A stretch of DNA of 44,861 nt from positions 1 through 44,861 of the forward strand of contig CAJTIU010000036.1 of assembly GCA_910576335.1 (NCBI GenBank). The letters run 5' to 3'. Positions 33,450 to 42,899 of this stretch are shown here, piece after piece. Numbering within the stretch: the stretch's first letter is position 1; every line of letters starts with the position of its first letter. The notes beneath the pieces were generated by a model. That model was given only the letters and a program-made list of their open reading frames with translations. It was not told the origin of the DNA and searched no databases. Origin of the DNA: Lachnospiraceae bacterium (GTDB lineage Bacteria > Bacillota > Clostridia > Lachnospirales > Lachnospiraceae). Position numbers and translations under genes: made by a program.

Positions 33450-34278
33450 GGTCGCAGCCAGAATCACGGGGGCGGGTGCGAAGAACATCGCAATCCTGCT
33501 CTACTCCATTTTAAAAGAGGAACAGAAAACCAAAGGAAAGGCAAGGCTCACAAACATGCTCCGTTCTGGGAAAGAATTAAAGGTCTTTACCGTAAAGAGC
33601 GGCGACTTGAAGAAGTTCACGCAGGAAGCCAAGAAATACGGCGTACTCTACTGCGTCCTCGCAGACCGTAAGAACAAAGACCCCAATGCGGAGGTGGACG
33701 TGATAGCGAGAGCCGAGGACGCATCAAAAATCAGCCGCATCGTGGAGCGGTTCAGCCTTGCATCGGTAGATACCGCTTCCATTGTGACCGAAGCGGAGAA
33801 ATCGAAAGGGGCAAAGGGCAAAACGAAAGAAGAAAAGAGCAAGCGGAAAGATGCCAAGACCGCAGATGCGAAAGACGCAGGGGCAAAGGACGGTCAGCCA
33901 GAGCCAGACATTGGCGTGGAGGAAAGGGCGGAGAAAGACAGGCTCATGGACGCCCTTATGGGAAAGCCCATGCAGAAAGAGGAAAACGCCCCAAACCCCT
34001 CGGTGGCAAAGACAGAAAAATCCCCTCTGTCCGAGCCTACCTCAAAGCAGCAAAGGAAGCCCGCAGAGGGGGCTACTATAGCTAAGGCGGAGAAGCCGTC
34101 AGTCAGGGAGGAACTGCGGAAAATCAAGGAGAGCCGCAAGGAGCAGGAAGCGGACGCTTCCCCGAACCTTGACAAAGAGAAATCTCCCGACAGGGGAAAG
34201 AAACCGCCCGCAGGAAAGACGGAGCATAAGCAGCCCCAGAAGCGGAAACGGAAACCAAAATCGAAAGGAGCAAGATGA
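33391..34278 (+). CDS. pcfB: PcfB family protein (DUF3801)
   Basis: 295 residues, start ATG 33391 inside the relaxase 3' end with AAAGGAGCTGATGAAGT upstream. The N-terminal about 130 residues match DUF3801/PcfB (GAGAKNIAILLYSILKEEQK, GKELKVFTVKSGDLKKFTQE, KKYGVLYCVLADRKNKD). The remainder is a Lys/Glu/Pro-rich disordered tail. PcfB in enterococcal pCF10 interacts with the coupling protein and relaxase to deliver substrate, consistent with its place between relaxase and VirD4. Confidence 0.88.
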   Translation: MNTGGEAAEQIVRMSLEGFEVAARITGAGAKNIAILLYSILKEEQKTKGKARLTNMLRSGKELKVFTVKSGDLKKFTQEAKKYGVLYCVLADRKNKDPNAEVDVIARAEDASKISRIVERFSLASVDTASIVTEAEKSKGAKGKTKEEKSKRKDAKTADAKDAGAKDGQPEPDIGVEERAEKDRLMDALMGKPMQKEENAPNPSVAKTEKSPLSEPTSKQQRKPAEGATIAKAEKPSVREELRKIKESRKEQEADASPNLDKEKSPDRGKKPPAGKTEHKQPQKRKRKPKSKGAR

Positions 34279-35141
34279 GCATGAGCATTTACGACGTATT
34301 CAGCGGCGGCAGACCTTTTAACAAAGAGGAATGGGCGGCGCAGAAACAGGAGCAGCGGAAAGCAGCCTATGAGCTGATTGACACGACCTGCGAAAAAATG
34401 ATGGCGGACGGAGATGCGTTTCAGCAGTACCTTGACGTGCAGGGGCATTTTGACCGCTACTCCGTCAACAACGCCATCTTGGTGTCGGCACAGATGCCCG
34501 AAGCGACGCAGTTAAAAGACTACGGCAGTTGGAAACAGAGCCGTGCCTATGTGGACAACGACGCACAGAAAGTGACTATCCTTGAGCCGGGGAAAGAATA
34601 CGAGCGGGAGGACGGCTCAAAGGCGGTCGGCTATAACGCAAAAGTGGTCTACGATATTTCCCAGACCTCGGCAAAGGACAGGCAGCCGCCGCAGGAAGCC
34701 AAAACCATGCGGGAGCTTGTGTCGGCGATGATTGACGCAAGCCCCGTTTCCTTTGTGCCAGTGGACGACCTTGAGCTGCCTGCGTTCTATGACAGCACAC
34801 AGCAGACCATCTTCATCAAGACGGGACTTTCCGAGGAACAGCTCTTTGTCAGCATGGCAAAGGAAGTGTCGGCGGCGGTCTTTGACTTCAAGCACAAAGA
34901 GAGCCGTGACGCTTCAGAGTTCAAGTCGTTCTGCGTCGCCTATATGGTAAGCTCCCGCTACGGCGTGGATACAAAGGGCTTCCGCTTTGATAATCTCCCA
35001 AAAGAGTTTGCGGGCATGGAAACGCAGGAATTTAAGGGAGAGCTTGGCAGGATGCGTGACGTTCTGGGCGAAATCCAGTCGGACATGTATAAGAGCCTTG
35101 AAAAGAACAAGCCGCCCAAATCCAAAGGGCAGGAACGCTAA
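34275..35141 (+). CDS. ArdC-like ssDNA-binding/zincin-like protein
   Basis: 288 residues; the ATG overlaps the pcfB stop. Residues about 40-100 (HFDRYSVNNAILVSAQMPEA then TQLKDYGSWKQ) fit the ArdC N-terminal ssDNA-binding domain. The later part (LPAFYDSTQQTIFIKTGLSE, SMAKEVSAAVFDF) aligns with the metallopeptidase-like half but lacks a clear HExxH, so protease activity is doubtful. ArdC-type proteins protect incoming DNA from restriction; that role is possible here. Confidence 0.7.
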   Translation: MSMSIYDVFSGGRPFNKEEWAAQKQEQRKAAYELIDTTCEKMMADGDAFQQYLDVQGHFDRYSVNNAILVSAQMPEATQLKDYGSWKQSRAYVDNDAQKVTILEPGKEYEREDGSKAVGYNAKVVYDISQTSAKDRQPPQEAKTMRELVSAMIDASPVSFVPVDDLELPAFYDSTQQTIFIKTGLSEEQLFVSMAKEVSAAVFDFKHKESRDASEFKSFCVAYMVSSRYGVDTKGFRFDNLPKEFAGMETQEFKGELGRMRDVLGEIQSDMYKSLEKNKPPKSKGQER

Positions 35142-35156
35142 TCGGAGGTGCAGCCC

Positions 35157-35354
35157 ATGAAAGAAGAACGATACCATCTGGCATTGGACAAATACGATAA
35201 GAACATCGTCCTCAATGCCCTCAACACCCTGCGGACGCAGCAGATACAGGAGGAACGCCCCACCGAGCCTGTTGACGAGCTGATAAGCAGGGTGGCATTC
35301 GCCCCGACCAGGAAAGTAAAGGTCGCCCCGTGCAAGTGCCATGAAGAACGGTGA
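35157..35354 (+). CDS. Small conserved ICE protein before virD4
   Basis: 65 residues from ATG 35157 after CGGAGGTGCAGCCC (GTG 35148 is an alternative). Charged helix (KYDKNIVLNALNTLRTQQIQ) and a C-terminal K-V-A-P-C-K-C-H. It overlaps the virD4 start by 14 bases. Function unknown. Confidence 0.65.
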   Translation: MKEERYHLALDKYDKNIVLNALNTLRTQQIQEERPTEPVDELISRVAFAPTRKVKVAPCKCHEER

Positions 35355-37134
35355 CGATTACAAAATGAGCCTAATCCTCTCCCTATTTGGCATTATCCCT
35401 GTCGTGTGGCTTGCCCTGCTGACTGCCCCTTATGTCAGCGGCGGCATCGTGGAGATAATCAGTAATTTATCCGTGGCAATGGAGAACCCATTTTCTATAA
35501 CGGTATGTGGGGACACTCCAAGAACTGTCCTCATTTTTCTGCTTGCCTACGGCATGGGAATCGGCGTTTATTTTTCCACACGCAGGAACTACCGCAAGGG
35601 GGAGGAACACGGCTCTGCAAAATGGGGCAACGCAGGTGCTTTGAATAAAAAGTACCGAGATAAGGACGCATCGGAAAACAAGCTGCTGACCCAGAGCGTC
35701 CGCATCGGGCTTGACGGGAAGAAACACCGCAGGAACTTAAATATCCTCGTGGTGGGCGGCTCTGGCGCAGGAAAGACCAGATTTTTTTGTAAGCCCAATG
35801 TCATGCAGTGCAACACATCAATGGTAATTTTAGACCCAAAGGGCGAGATTGTCCGTGACACGGGCGGGCTTCTGGAAAAGAAAGGCTATGAGGTGCGTGT
35901 GCTTGATTTAATCAATATGCACAAGAGCCACTGCTACAACCCGTTTGTATATTTAAGGAATGATAATGACGTGCAGCGGCTTGTGACAAATTTATTTAAG
36001 GCGACCACGCCGAAAGGAAGCCAGTCGCAAGACCCGTTCTGGGACACGGCGGCGAGTATGCTGCTTCTGTCCCTTGTATTCTATCTGAAATACGAAGCCC
36101 CGCCAGAGGAACAGAATTTCCCGATGGTGATGGAGCTTTTAAGGGCAGGCGAGGTAAGGGAGGACGACGACAGCTATGTAAGCCCGCTTGATGAACTGTT
36201 TGACCGCCTTGAGATGGTAAACCCAGAGCATATCGCTTTGAAATATTACCGTGATTACCATTCTGGTTCGGCTAAAACACTAAAGAGCATCCAGATAACC
36301 CTTGCCGCAAGGCTTGAGAAGTTCAATCTGGAAAGCCTTGCATCTCTGACCGCCACGGACGAATTGGATTTGCCGTCTTTGGGCGAGAAGAAAGTCGCAC
36401 TGTTCGCACTGATACCAGACAACGATACCAGTTTCAATTTCCTTGTGTCGCTGTTATACACGCAGCTATTCCAACAGTTATTCTACCTCGCCGACCACAA
36501 GTACGGCGGGAGCCTGCCCGTCCACTGCCAGTTCATTATGGATGAATTTGCTAATGTTTCGCTGCCCGATGACTTTGACAAGATTTTGAGCGTCATGCGT
36601 TCAAGGGGCGTGTCGGTCAGCATCATTTTACAGAACTTGGCACAGCTTAAAGCCCTGTTTGAGAAACAATGGGAAAGCATCGTCGGGAACGCCGATGAGT
36701 TCCTCTATCTCGGCGGCAACGAGCAGAGTACCCATAAGTTTGTGTCGGAGCTTTTAGGCAAGGCGACCATCGACACGAACACCTACGGGAAAAGCTCTGG
36801 GCGGAGCGGCAACTATTCCACCAACTACCAGATTTCGGGGCGTGAGCTTTTAACCCCAGACGAGGTGCGTATGCTTGATAACCGCTACGCACTTCTTTTT
36901 GTGCGTGGGGAACGCCCCGTCATGGATTTGAAGTACGACATCCTGAAACACCCGAACGTGAAACTGACTGCTGACGGCGGGAAGCCGCCGTATCTTCACG
37001 GCGAGCCGACGCAGGCGGTCGCAACCCTTGTGTTTGGCGGGGATATTCCAAAAGACGCTGTTGCGCTTAACCCTGTCAGCACTTCCTATGAGCTTCTGTC
37101 CGACGAGGACTTGGAAGAAATATTCAATTTATAA
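35341..37134 (+). CDS. virD4: VirD4/TraG-type coupling protein
   Basis: 597 residues. Two N-terminal membrane segments (about 9-34 and 60-78), then the ATPase domain: Walker A ILVVGGSGAGKTRFF (about 140), LDPKGEIVRDTGG, Walker B FIMDEFANVSLP (about 400), and SVSIILQNLAQL. It links the relaxosome to the channel and drives DNA export. Translation is coupled to the previous gene by overlap; ATG 35365 is a possible later start. Confidence 0.95.
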   Translation: MKNGDDYKMSLILSLFGIIPVVWLALLTAPYVSGGIVEIISNLSVAMENPFSITVCGDTPRTVLIFLLAYGMGIGVYFSTRRNYRKGEEHGSAKWGNAGALNKKYRDKDASENKLLTQSVRIGLDGKKHRRNLNILVVGGSGAGKTRFFCKPNVMQCNTSMVILDPKGEIVRDTGGLLEKKGYEVRVLDLINMHKSHCYNPFVYLRNDNDVQRLVTNLFKATTPKGSQSQDPFWDTAASMLLLSLVFYLKYEAPPEEQNFPMVMELLRAGEVREDDDSYVSPLDELFDRLEMVNPEHIALKYYRDYHSGSAKTLKSIQITLAARLEKFNLESLASLTATDELDLPSLGEKKVALFALIPDNDTSFNFLVSLLYTQLFQQLFYLADHKYGGSLPVHCQFIMDEFANVSLPDDFDKILSVMRSRGVSVSIILQNLAQLKALFEKQWESIVGNADEFLYLGGNEQSTHKFVSELLGKATIDTNTYGKSSGRSGNYSTNYQISGRELLTPDEVRMLDNRYALLFVRGERPVMDLKYDILKHPNVKLTADGGKPPYLHGEPTQAVATLVFGGDIPKDAVALNPVSTSYELLSDEDLEEIFNL

Positions 37135-37148
37135 GGAGGAATCACCCT

Positions 37149-37505
37149 ATGAAACTTTTTCAGAAAAACGAGAAGAAAGCAACCCAGAAACTGCCGATGA
37201 CAGGCAAGGTAAAAAGAGGTTTCCGCTGCTACTGCGTGGCGGTACTGGCTGCGGCTCTGATGCTTGGAACGTCCATGACCGCCTTTGCCGCCAATGACCC
37301 GATTGCTGTCGTGAACAACCTCTCCAATTTCATCTTCGGTCTGATACGGGCGGTCGGGATGATTATGCTCGGCTTCGGCATCGTGCAGGTCGGCTTGTCG
37401 CTGAAATCCCACGACCCGTCCCAGAGGGCGAACGGCTTCCTCACACTGGCGGGCGGCGTTGTGATTACCTTTGCGAAAGAGATTTTAACCCTCATCACGG
37501 GCTAA
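37149..37505 (+). CDS. Maff2-family membrane protein (pilin-like)
   Basis: 118 residues, ATG after AAGGAGGAATCACCCT. A long basic start, then a signal-like helix ending SMTAFAAND, and two further membrane helices (FIFGLIRAVGMIMLGFGIVQVG; LTLAGGVVITFAKEILTLI). This is the Maff2 pattern, a small abundant channel or pilin-like subunit of Tn1549-type conjugation systems, comparable in size and topology to VirB2. Confidence 0.88.
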   Translation: MKLFQKNEKKATQKLPMTGKVKRGFRCYCVAVLAAALMLGTSMTAFAANDPIAVVNNLSNFIFGLIRAVGMIMLGFGIVQVGLSLKSHDPSQRANGFLTLAGGVVITFAKEILTLITG

Positions 37506-37548
37506 TCCAAAACAGACTGAAATAACAGACTGACACAAGACAGGATAA

Positions 37549-37580
37549 CGGGGCAGATCCGCCCTGCGGAACTTGCCCCG
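37549..37580 (+). promoter_or_regulatory. Intercistronic hairpin after the Maff2 gene
   Basis: CGGGGCA (37549-37555) pairs with TGCCCCG (37574-37580), with an inner stem TCCGC/GCGGA. There is no T run. It probably stabilises the upstream message or reduces readthrough, letting the pilin-like protein be made in excess (inference). Confidence 0.45.
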
Positions 37581-37610
37581 CTATCAAATTTTAAGAACGG
37601 AGGTGGTCGA

Positions 37611-38447
37611 ATGTCAGACAACTGGGTAGTCCAGAACTTGGAGAACGCCCTTGACACATGGAATGAAAAGTTAGCCGAGATATGGCAGCTCATCACCCAA
37701 TCCCCCGAAACCTTTAAGGGCGGTGCGATATGGAAAGTCATCGTTGACATCCACGGGGCGTTGCAGGCTATCGGGCTTGCCCTGCTCGTGCTGTTCTTTG
37801 TCGTCGGCGTGATGCGTACCTGCGGCGACTTCGCAAGCGTGAAGAAGCCCGAACACGCCTTGAAGCTGTTCATCCGCTTCGCCCTTGCGAAAGGTGCGGT
37901 CACTTACGGCTTGGAGCTGATGATGGCTCTGTTCAAAATTGTGCAGGGCGTGATTTCCGCCATTATGAAAGCCGCAGGCTTCGGCTCGGCACAAAAGACC
38001 GTGCTGCCAACAGAGATAGTGACAGCCGTGGAGGACTGCGGCTTTTTCGAGAGCATCCCCTTATGGGCGGTCACGCTGATAGGCGGGCTGTTCATCACGG
38101 TATTGTCGTTCATTATGATAATGTCGGTGTACGGCAGGTTTTTTAAGTTGTATCTTTACACCGCCATCGCCCCCGTGCCGCTGTCCTCGTTTGCGGGAGA
38201 GCCGAGCCAGAGCGTGGGCAAGAGCTTCATCAAGAGCTACTCTGCCGTCTGCCTTGAGGGGGCAATCATTGTGCTTGCCTGCATCATCTTTTCGGTGTTT
38301 GCGGCGTCCCCGCCCGCAGTCAACCCCGATGCGGCGGCGGTCACGATGGTGTGGGGCTATATCGGGGAATTGGTGTTCAATATGCTCGTCCTTGTCGGTG
38401 CGGTCAAGATGGCAGACCGTGTGGTAAGGGAAATGATGGGCTTGTAA
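37611..38447 (+). CDS. VirB6/TrbL-like polytopic membrane protein
   Basis: 278 residues, ATG after CGGAGGTGGTCGA. About five to six membrane helices (ALQAIGLALLVLFFVVGVM; LWAVTLIGGLFITVLSFIMI; CLEGAIIVLACIIFSVFAA; LVFNMLVLVGAVKMADR). The FGSAQKT and YTAIAPVPLSSFAGEP loops are typical of the family in clostridial ICEs. Forms the inner channel with PrgI and VirB4. Confidence 0.88.
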   Translation: MSDNWVVQNLENALDTWNEKLAEIWQLITQSPETFKGGAIWKVIVDIHGALQAIGLALLVLFFVVGVMRTCGDFASVKKPEHALKLFIRFALAKGAVTYGLELMMALFKIVQGVISAIMKAAGFGSAQKTVLPTEIVTAVEDCGFFESIPLWAVTLIGGLFITVLSFIMIMSVYGRFFKLYLYTAIAPVPLSSFAGEPSQSVGKSFIKSYSAVCLEGAIIVLACIIFSVFAASPPAVNPDAAAVTMVWGYIGELVFNMLVLVGAVKMADRVVREMMGL

Positions 38448-38473
38448 TTATCCAACAGGAAAGGAAAATTGAA

Positions 38474-38710
38474 ATGAAAAAAGAAACGAAGTATTGCCAG
38501 AATTATGATATCCATTTGTTAAATGGAGAAGTCATCGGGGCTTCCGAAGCCTATGACCTGCCTGCGGAAAAAGGGCTGGTCGGAAAATTTGGAAAAGCTG
38601 ACGATAACGAGATATTTGAAATCGGGGATGCCATTTCTGGATTTGCGTATATTCCGAAACGCAGCATCCTCTTTATTTCGACGGGAGATGTCAGGGAGGA
38701 GCGGTGCTGA
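38474..38710 (+). CDS. Small conserved ICE protein between VirB6 and PrgI
   Basis: 78 residues from ATG 38474 with AGGAAAGGAAAATTG. Beta-rich (YDIHLLNGEVIGASEAYDLP, EIFEIGDAISGFAYIPKRSI). No membrane segment. One base separates it from prgI. Function unknown. Confidence 0.6.
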   Translation: MKKETKYCQNYDIHLLNGEVIGASEAYDLPAEKGLVGKFGKADDNEIFEIGDAISGFAYIPKRSILFISTGDVREERC

Positions 38711-38711
38711 T

Positions 38712-39197
38712 ATGGAAGTCAAGATAAATAAGGAAATCCGCAACTACACGGAATCCATGTTCTTCGGGCTGTCGATGCGGCAGTTCCTGTTTTCCCTACT
38801 TGCCTGCGGCGTGGCGGTCGGCTTGTTATTCCTGCTCCGTGGCAGGTTCGGGACGGAAACATTGAGCTGGATGTGCATATTGGGGGCTTCCCCCTTTGCA
38901 GTCATGGGATTTGTAAGGTACAACGGCATGACCGCCGAGCAGTTTGTGTGGGCGTGGATAAAATCTCAGTTTCTGATGCCGAAGAAGATTTTATTTGTCC
39001 CAGAGAATCTATATTACGAAGCGGTGAAGCAGGCACTGGGCGCACATGAGAAAGGCTTGCCCGTCGTGCAGGATAAGAAAAAGAAAAAACGCAGGAGGGC
39101 AAGGCGCAAGGCGGCACGGGAACGGAGAAAACAGGCTGAGAAAGCCAGAAAGAAAAATGAAAAATCAAGAAAGCGCAAGGAGGTAGACCATGATTAA
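38712..39197 (+). CDS. prgI: PrgI-family channel protein
   Basis: 161 residues from ATG 38712 (GGGAGGAGCGGTGCTGAT). Two membrane helices (MRQFLFSLLACGVAVGLLFL; LSWMCILGASPFAVMGFV) then a very basic tail (KKKKKRRRARRKAARERRKQ). PrgI proteins are VirB3-like partners of VirB4. The stop overlaps the virB4 start by eight bases. Confidence 0.9.
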   Translation: MEVKINKEIRNYTESMFFGLSMRQFLFSLLACGVAVGLLFLLRGRFGTETLSWMCILGASPFAVMGFVRYNGMTAEQFVWAWIKSQFLMPKKILFVPENLYYEAVKQALGAHEKGLPVVQDKKKKKRRRARRKAARERRKQAEKARKKNEKSRKRKEVDHD

Positions 39198-41523
39198 GAC
39201 GCTGAAAACGCTGTTTAAGCAGGACAGGGAGAAATTCATCGTGCCGAAGTCGGTGCAGGCGGTCATCCCGTTAAAGACCATGTGGGAGGACGGCATTTTC
39301 CTTGTGGGCAGGAACAAATACGCAAAGACATTCAAGTTTGAGGACATCAACTACGCCGTGGCGAGCCGTGAGGACAAGGAAGCGATGTTCCTCGAATACT
39401 CGGAGCTTCTTAACGCCCTCGACAGCGGGGCGACCACGAAAATCACCATCAACAACCGCAGGCTCAATAAGGCGGATTTTGAGCAGACAATCTTAATCCC
39501 GATGGCGGAGGACGATTTGGATAAATACCGCAAAGAGTATAACAAGATGCTGCTTGATAAAGCAACGGGGGCAAACTCCACCGTGCAGGATAAATATGTG
39601 ACTGTTTCCGTCTGCAAGAAAAACATTGAGGAAGCGAGGAATTACTTTGCCCGTGTCGGGGCTGACCTTATCGGGCATTTCAACCGTTTAGGCTCGAAAT
39701 GTACGGAACTGGATGCCAATGACAAGCTGCGTATCTTCCACGACTTCTACCGCACGGGCGAGGAAACGGCTTTTGCTTTTGACATGGCACAGACCATGCG
39801 GAAAGGTCACGACTTCAAGGACTATATCTGCCCCGACTCTTTTGAATTTGAAAAAGATTATTTCAAGATGGGAAACCGCTATGGGCGTGTGATATTCCTC
39901 AGAGAGTACGCCGCCTATATCAAGGACAGCATGGTGGCGGAGCTTTGCGAATTAAACCGTAACATGATGCTCTCCGTGGACGTCGTGCCTGTCCCGACGG
40001 ACGAAGCCGTGCGGGAGGTGGAGAACCGTCTTCTGGGCGTGGAAACCAACATCACGAACTGGCAGAGGAAACAGAACCAGAACAACAACTTTTCCGCCGT
40101 CATCCCCTACGACTTGGAGCAGCAGAGAAAGGAAAGCAAGGAGTTCCTCGACGATTTGACGACCCGTGACCAGAGGATGATGTTTGCAGTGCTTACGATG
40201 GTGCATACGGCGGACACCAAAGAGCAGCTCGACAATGACACGGAAGCCCTGCTTACGACGGCACGGAAGCATCTCTGCCAGTTTGCCGTGCTGAAGTACC
40301 AGCAGATGGACGGGCTGAACACCGCCCTGCCGTTCGGCGTGAGGAAGATTGATGCCCTGCGTACCCTCACCACGGAGAGCCTTGCCGTATTTATCCCCTT
40401 CCGTGTGCAGGAAATCTACCATAAGGACGGCGTATATTATGGGCAGAACGTCATTTCAAAGAACATGATAATCGCCAACCGCCGCCACCTGCTGAATGGA
40501 AATTCCTTTATCCTCGGCGTGTCTGGTGCGGGTAAATCTTTTACGGCGAAAGAGGAAATGGTAAATATTATATTAACCGACCCTAACGCCGATGTTTTGG
40601 TAATAGACCCCGAACGTGAGTACTCCCCTCTTGTGAAAGCCATGCAGGGCGAGGTTATTCACATTTCTGCAACCTCTGAAAATCATATCAACGCAATGGA
40701 CATGAACTCTGATTACGGCGACGGTGCGAACCCCGTCATCTTGAAATCAGAGTTTATTTTATCCCTCTGCGAGCAGCTTATCGGCGGCGCAAGTCTTGGG
40801 GCAAAGCAGAAGTCCATCATTGACCGCTGCACGGCGAGCGTCTACCGCTATTACCAGCAGGGCAACTATATGGGTACGCCGCCGACCTTGCAGGACTTCC
40901 GTGAGGAGCTGTTAAAGCAGGACGAGCCAGAAGCGCAGGAAATCGCCCTTGCGATTGAGCTTTTCACGGACGGCTCTCTCAACACCTTTGCCAAGCATAC
41001 CAACGTGGATACCCACAGCCGCCTTATCTGCTACGACATCCTCGATTTAGGCAAGCAGTTACAGCCTATCGGTATGCTCGTCGTCCTCGACAGCATTTTG
41101 AACCGCATCACCCAGAACAGGGCGAAAGGCAGGAACACCTTTATTTTCATTGACGAGATTTATCTGCTCTTTCAGCATGAATATTCGGCGAACTTTCTCT
41201 TTACCCTCTGGAAGCGTGTGCGTAAGTACGGGGCGTACTGCACGGGCATCACGCAGAACGTGGACGACCTCTTGCAGAGCCATACGGCGAGGACGATGCT
41301 TGCCAACAGCGAGTTCATCATCATGCTGAACCAAGCGTCCACGGACAGAATTGAGCTTGCGAAGCTCCTTAACATCTCCGATTTGCAGATGAGTTATATC
41401 ACGAATGTCGGTGCGGGGCAGGGATTATTGAAAGTCGGCAGCTCCCTCGTGCCGTTCGTCAATAAATTCCCACGCAATACGGAGCTGTATAAGCTGATGA
41501 CGACAAAATTTGGGGAGTGCTAA
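39190..41523 (+). CDS. virB4: VirB4/TraE-type conjugation ATPase
   Basis: 777 residues, ATG after AAGGAGGTAGACC. The N-terminal half lacks catalytic motifs, as in the family. Walker A is FILGVSGAGKSFTAKE at about 440, followed by VLVIDPEREYSPLVKAM; Walker B is TFIFIDEIYLLF at about 650; and GITQNVDDLL. It powers assembly of the channel and possibly substrate transport. Confidence 0.95.
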   Translation: MIKTLKTLFKQDREKFIVPKSVQAVIPLKTMWEDGIFLVGRNKYAKTFKFEDINYAVASREDKEAMFLEYSELLNALDSGATTKITINNRRLNKADFEQTILIPMAEDDLDKYRKEYNKMLLDKATGANSTVQDKYVTVSVCKKNIEEARNYFARVGADLIGHFNRLGSKCTELDANDKLRIFHDFYRTGEETAFAFDMAQTMRKGHDFKDYICPDSFEFEKDYFKMGNRYGRVIFLREYAAYIKDSMVAELCELNRNMMLSVDVVPVPTDEAVREVENRLLGVETNITNWQRKQNQNNNFSAVIPYDLEQQRKESKEFLDDLTTRDQRMMFAVLTMVHTADTKEQLDNDTEALLTTARKHLCQFAVLKYQQMDGLNTALPFGVRKIDALRTLTTESLAVFIPFRVQEIYHKDGVYYGQNVISKNMIIANRRHLLNGNSFILGVSGAGKSFTAKEEMVNIILTDPNADVLVIDPEREYSPLVKAMQGEVIHISATSENHINAMDMNSDYGDGANPVILKSEFILSLCEQLIGGASLGAKQKSIIDRCTASVYRYYQQGNYMGTPPTLQDFREELLKQDEPEAQEIALAIELFTDGSLNTFAKHTNVDTHSRLICYDILDLGKQLQPIGMLVVLDSILNRITQNRAKGRNTFIFIDEIYLLFQHEYSANFLFTLWKRVRKYGAYCTGITQNVDDLLQSHTARTMLANSEFIIMLNQASTDRIELAKLLNISDLQMSYITNVGAGQGLLKVGSSLVPFVNKFPRNTELYKLMTTKFGEC

Positions 41524-41537
41524 AAGGAGGGATTTTT

Positions 41538-41942
41538 ATGTCGGAGATAAGGTTTCGCAACGCAGCCCACCGTGATTTTTTTCTGGAAAGCATGATGAAA
41601 TGCAGGGTAAACGACTGCTACCACAGGGCATTCTTCTATGTGATGGGGATTGCGGGGGAAACAAGGCGGAACATCAACGCAATGTTCGATTTTAAGACGG
41701 ACTGCATCAAGCCAGAGGGGATGCACGCAGGATGGCAGACGAGCGGCACGGTCAAGGTCTGCCACCTTGCCTTTAACCTCTGGAACGGTTACGCCGAGGA
41801 GGGGCGTGAGAAACTCTTTACGCCAGAGGAATTGTTCTGCTGCGAGTTCGCCCCGTATTTCATGGAGGGCATCAAGGCACGGTATCCCGAATATTGCAGG
41901 GACTTACCCACGCCTAAGAAGCAGGCGGAGCATACACGGTAA
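41538..41942 (+). CDS. DUF6075-family ICE protein
   Basis: 134 residues from ATG 41538 after AAAGGAGGGATTTTT. FRNAAHRDFFLESMMKCRV, DCYHRAFFYVMGIAGETR and CHLAFNLWNGY fit DUF6075, a family found next to virB4 in clostridial elements. Function unknown. Confidence 0.75.
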   Translation: MSEIRFRNAAHRDFFLESMMKCRVNDCYHRAFFYVMGIAGETRRNINAMFDFKTDCIKPEGMHAGWQTSGTVKVCHLAFNLWNGYAEEGREKLFTPEELFCCEFAPYFMEGIKARYPEYCRDLPTPKKQAEHTR

Positions 41943-41966
41943 CTGAAAATAAATGTCAAGGAATTA

Positions 41967-42052
41967 CCCTGCGGGCATACCTCTATGCCCAAAAGTAGGG
42001 CAAGAACAAAGAAACACCCTGCGGGTATCCCTCTATGCCCAGAAAGCAGGGC
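41967..42052. repeat. Two palindromic repeats before the sortase gene
   Basis: CCCTGCGGGCATACCTCTAT (41967, then GCCC) and CCCTGCGGGTATCCCTCTAT (42017, then GCCC) are 50 bases apart. Each contains a hairpin such as GGGCATA/TATGCCC; the second has an outer CCCTGC/GCAGGG pair. A third copy lies inside the relaxase gene at 33180-33202. Small mobile or REP-like units are plausible. Confidence 0.6.
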
Positions 42053-42075
42053 AGAATTAAGGAAAGGAATAATCT

Positions 42076-42861
42076 ATGAATCTGAAAAACTATAAATGTA
42101 TTCTCTGTACCGCCGCCGCTGTCGCCCTTTTGGGAGCGGCGTTTTTTTGCGGCTTTAAGATTTACAGCCATTACCAGCAGATAGACGAACAGACGGAAGC
42201 CTTTGCGGAGATTGCCGAGGTCGTGGAGAACGCCGAGCCAGAGGAAGAACCGCCCAGTGATAAGGATACGCCCGTCAGTGAGGGCGAGGATATATTGGCG
42301 AAATACAAAAAGCTGTATTTGCAGAATGAGGATATGGTCGGTTGGATTGCCATTGACGGAACAGGCATCAACTACCCCGTCATGCAGAGCAGGAACAATC
42401 CCAACTTCTATCTGAAGCACAGCTTTGAAAAGGAATACAGCGACTTAGGCGTACCGTATATCCAAGAGGACTGCGACATCCCCACAAGCGACAATCTGGT
42501 TATCTACGGACACCACATCAAGGGCGGCAGGATGTTCGGTGCGTTGGAAGATTACAAATCCAAGAGCTTTTACGAGAAGCATAAGAGCATCCAGTTTGAC
42601 ACCCTCACGGAACAGGCAGAATATGAAATCATTGCCGTGTTTAAGACCGTGGCGTACAGCTCGGATGGCTACCGCTACTATGATTTTGTCAATGCGGAGA
42701 ATGAAAAAGAGTTTGATGATTATGTCAGGAAGTGTAAGGAGCTTGCTTTGTATGATACGGGCGTGACAGCCCAATACGGCGACAGGCTCATTACCCTCTC
42801 CACCTGCGAATACTCGGCGCAGAACGGCAGGCTTGTCGTCGTGGCAAAAAAGGTAAACTGA
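42076..42861 (+). CDS. srtB: Class B sortase
   Basis: 261 residues, start after AAGGAAAGGAATAATCT. An N-terminal membrane anchor (TAAAVALLGAAFFCGFKI), an acidic stalk, then the catalytic domain with MVGWIAIDGTGINYPVMQS, YGHHIKGGRMFGAL (catalytic His), TLSTCEYSAQNGRLVVVAKK (catalytic Cys in TLSTC, Arg in NGR). The enzyme should attach PxTG-type proteins such as the adhesin at 2080 (TPKTGD) to the wall. Confidence 0.93.
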   Translation: MNLKNYKCILCTAAAVALLGAAFFCGFKIYSHYQQIDEQTEAFAEIAEVVENAEPEEEPPSDKDTPVSEGEDILAKYKKLYLQNEDMVGWIAIDGTGINYPVMQSRNNPNFYLKHSFEKEYSDLGVPYIQEDCDIPTSDNLVIYGHHIKGGRMFGALEDYKSKSFYEKHKSIQFDTLTEQAEYEIIAVFKTVAYSSDGYRYYDFVNAENEKEFDDYVRKCKELALYDTGVTAQYGDRLITLSTCEYSAQNGRLVVVAKKVN

Positions 42862-42899
42862 TGTGACCGCAAATCTTCTGGGAAAGGAGGTCGGATTTT

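Noticed and set aside
37149-37215. LPMTG near the start of the Maff2 protein as a sortase motif
   Set aside because: It lies at residues 15-19, before the hydrophobic segments; sorting signals are C-terminal and followed by a membrane helix and basic tail.
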